Position numbers and translations under genes: made by a program. Below are positions 61,627 through 64,000 of a stretch of DNA of 64,000 bases, piece after piece. The notes below the pieces were generated by a model that searched no databases, was not told the DNA's origin, and was given only the letters and a program-made list of their open reading frames with translations. How positions within the stretch are numbered: the first letter of the stretch is position 1; every line of letters begins with the position of its first letter. Source of the stretch: Emiliania huxleyi CCMP1516 (Eukaryota > Haptophyta > Isochrysidales > Noelaerhabdaceae); the NCBI RefSeq assembly GCF_000372725.1, contig NW_005200250.1, positions 561,357 to 625,356 on the forward strand. Reading direction: 5' to 3'.

Positions 61627-62742
61627 TCAAGGCACAGAAGAGGATATTCTCGGAGTACGTTGGCAGCCGTTCACCTGCAACATCACAAACACTGTCTCAG
61701 GGGCAGGGCGAGAGACAGGCGCAGAGCTGCGGGGCCGCACGCCCTTTGCAAGGAGGCCGCCGAGAAGCAGCGAGCCGTTTGTAGCTTCGTCCTGCTCCCG
61801 TTGGCGCCTTTCCGCCTTCGCCCGATCGCTCAGGCCCCGCAGTGGAGCGGACCGATTCAGCAGCGAGTCGCACGGTGCAGCGCCTCCTCCACCCAAGATG
61901 AGGCTGTCAAAGCGTCCGCCCCGCAGCTCCTCAAAGGCATCGAGGAGGGCGGCGGGTGGCGACGACCACATGCAAAAGTCGGTTAATTTGACGCGCGGTA
62001 CGTCGCACGTGCTCACCTCCCGGGCTAGGCCTGGCTGACCTCCGCCGCGCGCATCTTCGTCCGCCCTCGAGCGGATATTCGCCCAGCCCATCGGAGCAAG
62101 AAAGACGTGCCCAAACCTGGTCCACCGGCGGCTCCCCATATCCAGCCTCATACGCGCGACGGCACTGTAGTTGACACGCATGGATGAAGCATAACTGCGC
62201 ATCAAATCAAGCCCGCCTATCACCGCCGCAGAGTTCATGCGAAAGCTCGCGAGGCTCTCCCCTAACCGGCCCCACGACTGCATACTCGGCTGCACCTCTG
62301 GTCTGGCTGGCTGGACGACTGCTGAAACAACGGTCGGCTCGAGCGCACGAGAGACCGCCTCCAGACACGCCCAGGATGACGAATTGCTCGGTGCCAATAG
62401 GGTGCGTCCCTGTGTGTTGTATGGTGCTGCCGCCTTCTCAAGCGTCGACCAGGTGTATATGAAGACGTCGCAGCGACCGTGGAAAGCCTCACGGCACATC
62501 CGAGTCTGATTGAGCAGTCCAATGATCCCATCTTTCTTTCGATCGCAGGTGTCGCGCAAGTGGCCCGTGAAAACCAGCGCGGCCGCGGTCTCTGAGATGA
62601 CCCCCGCATGTGGTCCCCGCATTAGAAAACGCCGCAAAGTTGTGGAAACATTACGCGCAACAAAGAAAAATACAACAAGAGAAATAAAAAAATCCGGTGA
62701 GGCGAGGATGTGAGAAACGGGCATATTTCTACCCTTTGACAC
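61627..62742 (-). CDS. Type II membrane glycosyltransferase-like protein
   Basis: A 371-residue ORF with an N-terminal signal anchor ('DFFISLVVFFFVARNVSTTL'), then 'TAAALVFTGHLRDTCDRKKD', 'FHGRCDVFIYTWSTLEKA', 'SMQSWGRLGESLASFRMNSA', 'GLDLMRSYASSMRVNYSAVA', 'RMRLDMGSRRW' (RxD motif) and 'LTDFCMWSSPPAALLDAFEE'. This is a Golgi-type lumenal domain layout common in algal unknown or glycosyltransferase-like families. The ORF probably reads into an intron at its end: CAG|GTGAAC occurs after 'ETVFVMLQ'. A candidate last exon lies near 61300-61450 on the minus strand ('FPYPKHSWPHERKCGIMDAR'). An ATG 6 codons downstream is an alternative start. Confidence 0.65.
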   Translation of the reverse strand: MSKGRNMPVSHILASPDFFISLVVFFFVARNVSTTLRRFLMRGPHAGVISETAAALVFTGHLRDTCDRKKDGIIGLLNQTRMCREAFHGRCDVFIYTWSTLEKAAAPYNTQGRTLLAPSNSSSWACLEAVSRALEPTVVSAVVQPARPEVQPSMQSWGRLGESLASFRMNSAAVIGGLDLMRSYASSMRVNYSAVARMRLDMGSRRWTRFGHVFLAPMGWANIRSRADEDARGGGQPGLAREVSTCDVPRVKLTDFCMWSSPPAALLDAFEELRGGRFDSLILGGGGAAPCDSLLNRSAPLRGLSDRAKAERRQREQDEATNGSLLLGGLLAKGVRPRSSAPVSRPAPETVFVMLQVNGCQRTPRISSSVP

Positions 62743-63084
62743 AAAAATGAGGCTTCGGCCACCGAGGCCTCGGCCAACGAGGCCTCGGCCAACGAGGCTT
62801 CGGCCAACGAGGCCTCGGCCAACGATATTATTGCTGCCGCCCCCCCTGCCGTCCGTTACCGCCGTGCCGCCGTACCGCCGCTCCTACAGTGCCGCTCCCG
62901 CCGTGCCGTTTGTCCCGCCGTCCGATGCCCTGCCTGCCGTCTGTTGCCGCCGCGCCGCCTTACCGCCGACCCTTGCCGCCGCCGTACCGCCGCTCCCACA
63001 GTGCCGCGCCGCCTCCCACACGCACACACCTTACCTCCTGCTCGACCGAGTTTGCGATGAGAAGTGACCCGAGCCGCCGGGTGC
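62743..63084. other. Simple-repeat interval
   Basis: Five 15-bp units of cggccaacgaggcct (62755-62825), then gccgccgtaccgccgctcc-type units to about 63010. Probably 5' DNA of the minus-strand gene. No independent gene. Confidence 0.6.
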
Positions 63085-63395
63085 CCCGCAGCGGCCTCGC
63101 TGGACCAGAAGAACCGGTCCGCGAATGCTCCGCAGCAACCTCGCTGAGCCAGAACGTCGGCTCGCGAGGTGGGGTGCTAGTATGAGCCCGACCCAGGTCG
63201 TAGTGTTCTTGCTCCCAGCGCTTGCGCTTCGGCGGTTAGTGGTGCACTAACCTCCGAGAAACCCATCGGGTCGCTCCTCATCGCAAACCCTGTCAGCAGT
63301 CCTCCTCCGGGAATGTACGTAAGAGCTACATACACTAAAAAAAACCTGTCAGCAGAGTCCTCCCTCCTACGGGAATGTACGTGCCGTCGGGTGGC
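63085..63395 (+). repeat. Repeat family C, copy 2
   Basis: Parallel to 49625-49960: cctcgctggaccagaa, gctagtatgagcccga, gtcgctcctcatcgcaaac, gtcagcagtcctcctccggg and aatgtacgtaagagctacat, followed by a second, imperfect cgggaatgtacgt unit. Confidence 0.85.
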
Positions 63396-63760
63396 GCCTC
63401 GCAGTGCGGTGGCGGCAAGCCCCTCTCTACTGGGTTTGCTAGCGGCGATTCCGCCTGCAGCCGCCGTTGCGAGGAGGACGAGTCTTGCCAGTTCTTCTCG
63501 TACGTCATCGACATGAGCTGGTGCCGGCTTTCGGCGACGTGCGACACGTTCGTACCTCTGCAATCTTCCGTCCTCGTCCGGTCATGCGCGCTTGCACTTG
63601 TGCCAGCTCCGCCATCGCTGCCACCATCACTGACGCCGCCCTCGCCGCCACCGTTGCCACCGTTGCCAACCGCTCCACCACCGCTGCTTCCCTAGCCGCC
63701 GTCGGCACCGTCGCCCACTCGCAAGGTATGCGGTGTGCCGGTCGCCGTGCCGTCGGGTAG
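63375..63760 (+). CDS. Fragment of a PAN/Apple-like Cys-rich protein with polyproline tail
   Basis: The frame reads 'YVPSGGASQCGGGKPLSTGF', 'SACSRRCEEDESCQFFSYV', 'DMSWCRLSATCDTFVPL', the Cys and aromatic spacing of a PAN/Apple-type domain, followed by a Pro/Leu-rich stalk ('PPSLPPSLTPPSPPPLPP'). The start is inside repeat C, so the real first exon is unclear. A second, related unit lies at about 63808-63860, where one frame reads 'TYLFYSYVNDTGWCLL'. It could be exon 2 of the same gene or a degraded duplicate. Such proteins are usually extracellular and bind carbohydrate or protein. Confidence 0.45.
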
Positions 63761-64000
63761 CCTTGGCGGCGAATCTGAACCGGCGCGAGGGGAAGGCGGG
63801 GAACAACCTACCTGTTCTACTCGTACGTCAACGACACGGGCTGGTGTCTGCTTGTAGGGCTGTTTTCTTAAATTTCAAAATTGCTGAGACAATTGCCCCC
63901 CCCCCCCCCCCGGAAGATGTTTTGTTGGTGAGTGCTTCATCACCCCCTCGGTGTACTGCGGGGAAAGAAAAATCAATATTTTTTTTGCCGACCCCCCGCC

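Noticed and set aside
62751..62825. 15-bp tandem units as a CRISPR-like array
   Set aside because: They are contiguous with no spacers and the context is eukaryotic.

Overview
The window is nuclear DNA of a GC-rich, intron-bearing, photosynthetic protist. A haptophyte alga is the best fit, by inference: the proteins are Ala/Arg/Pro-rich, there are plastid-type targeting peptides with twin-arginine lumenal signals, an FNT/NAR1-type nitrite or formate transporter, Cys-rich/polyproline secreted proteins, and many short introns with GC-AG borders. Nothing looks bacterial: there are no operons, ribosome-binding sites, CRISPR arrays, or convincing tRNA or rRNA genes.

Layout. 0-4 kb: METTL4-like adenine methyltransferase and a JMJD5/KDM8-like JmjC hydroxylase. 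4-11.9 kb: short-chain dehydrogenase (-), a tiny membrane protein, a DnaJ/zinc-finger/CS-domain protein (-), microsatellites, and a METTL21-type methyltransferase. 12-21 kb: GT31 glycosyltransferase (-), equilibrative nucleoside transporter, a WW-FHA-SH3 protein, the FNT transporter, a small membrane protein (-), a DNAAF11 (LRRC6) gene lacking its middle, and a Cys-rich/polyproline secreted protein. 21-23 kb: gene-free DNA full of inverted repeats. 23-28 kb: EF-hand protein (-) and a long alanine-rich coiled-coil gene (-). 28-34 kb: a LINE split by about 2.2 kb of other sequence, and a glycosyltransferase-like gene (-). 34.9-37 kb: a 900-bp TIR element with an 8-bp target duplication at the 5' end of an FkbM methyltransferase gene. 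37-44 kb: repeats, a thylakoid-lumen photosystem II-type protein, and a seven-exon copper amine oxidase. 44-50 kb: a frameshifted ankyrin/coiled-coil/RING pseudogene, a lumenal LRR protein (-) and a membrane-anchored coiled-coil protein (-). 50-58 kb: six-exon EF-hand protein, DoxX protein (-), PerM/AI-2E-type permease (-), coiled-coil/GNAT and ankyrin genes. 58-64 kb: repeat and ORF of unknown origin, SMYD-type SET/MYND protein, type II glycosyltransferase-like protein (-), and a PAN/Apple-like fragment.

The genes do not form one pathway. The most unusual features are genome-level. (1) Splice junctions that join conserved reading frames often use GC instead of GT at the donor. (2) A dispersed repeat (family B) lies directly upstream of translation starts of unrelated genes, often in the sense orientation. 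(3) A second family (A) often lies just after stop codons. (4) There are several broken or rearranged genes, including the TIR insertion, the internally deleted DNAAF11 and the ankyrin/RING pseudogene. Exon borders were worked out by hand from frame continuity and AG acceptors. Those given as exact keep the reading frame; the others are marked approximate.
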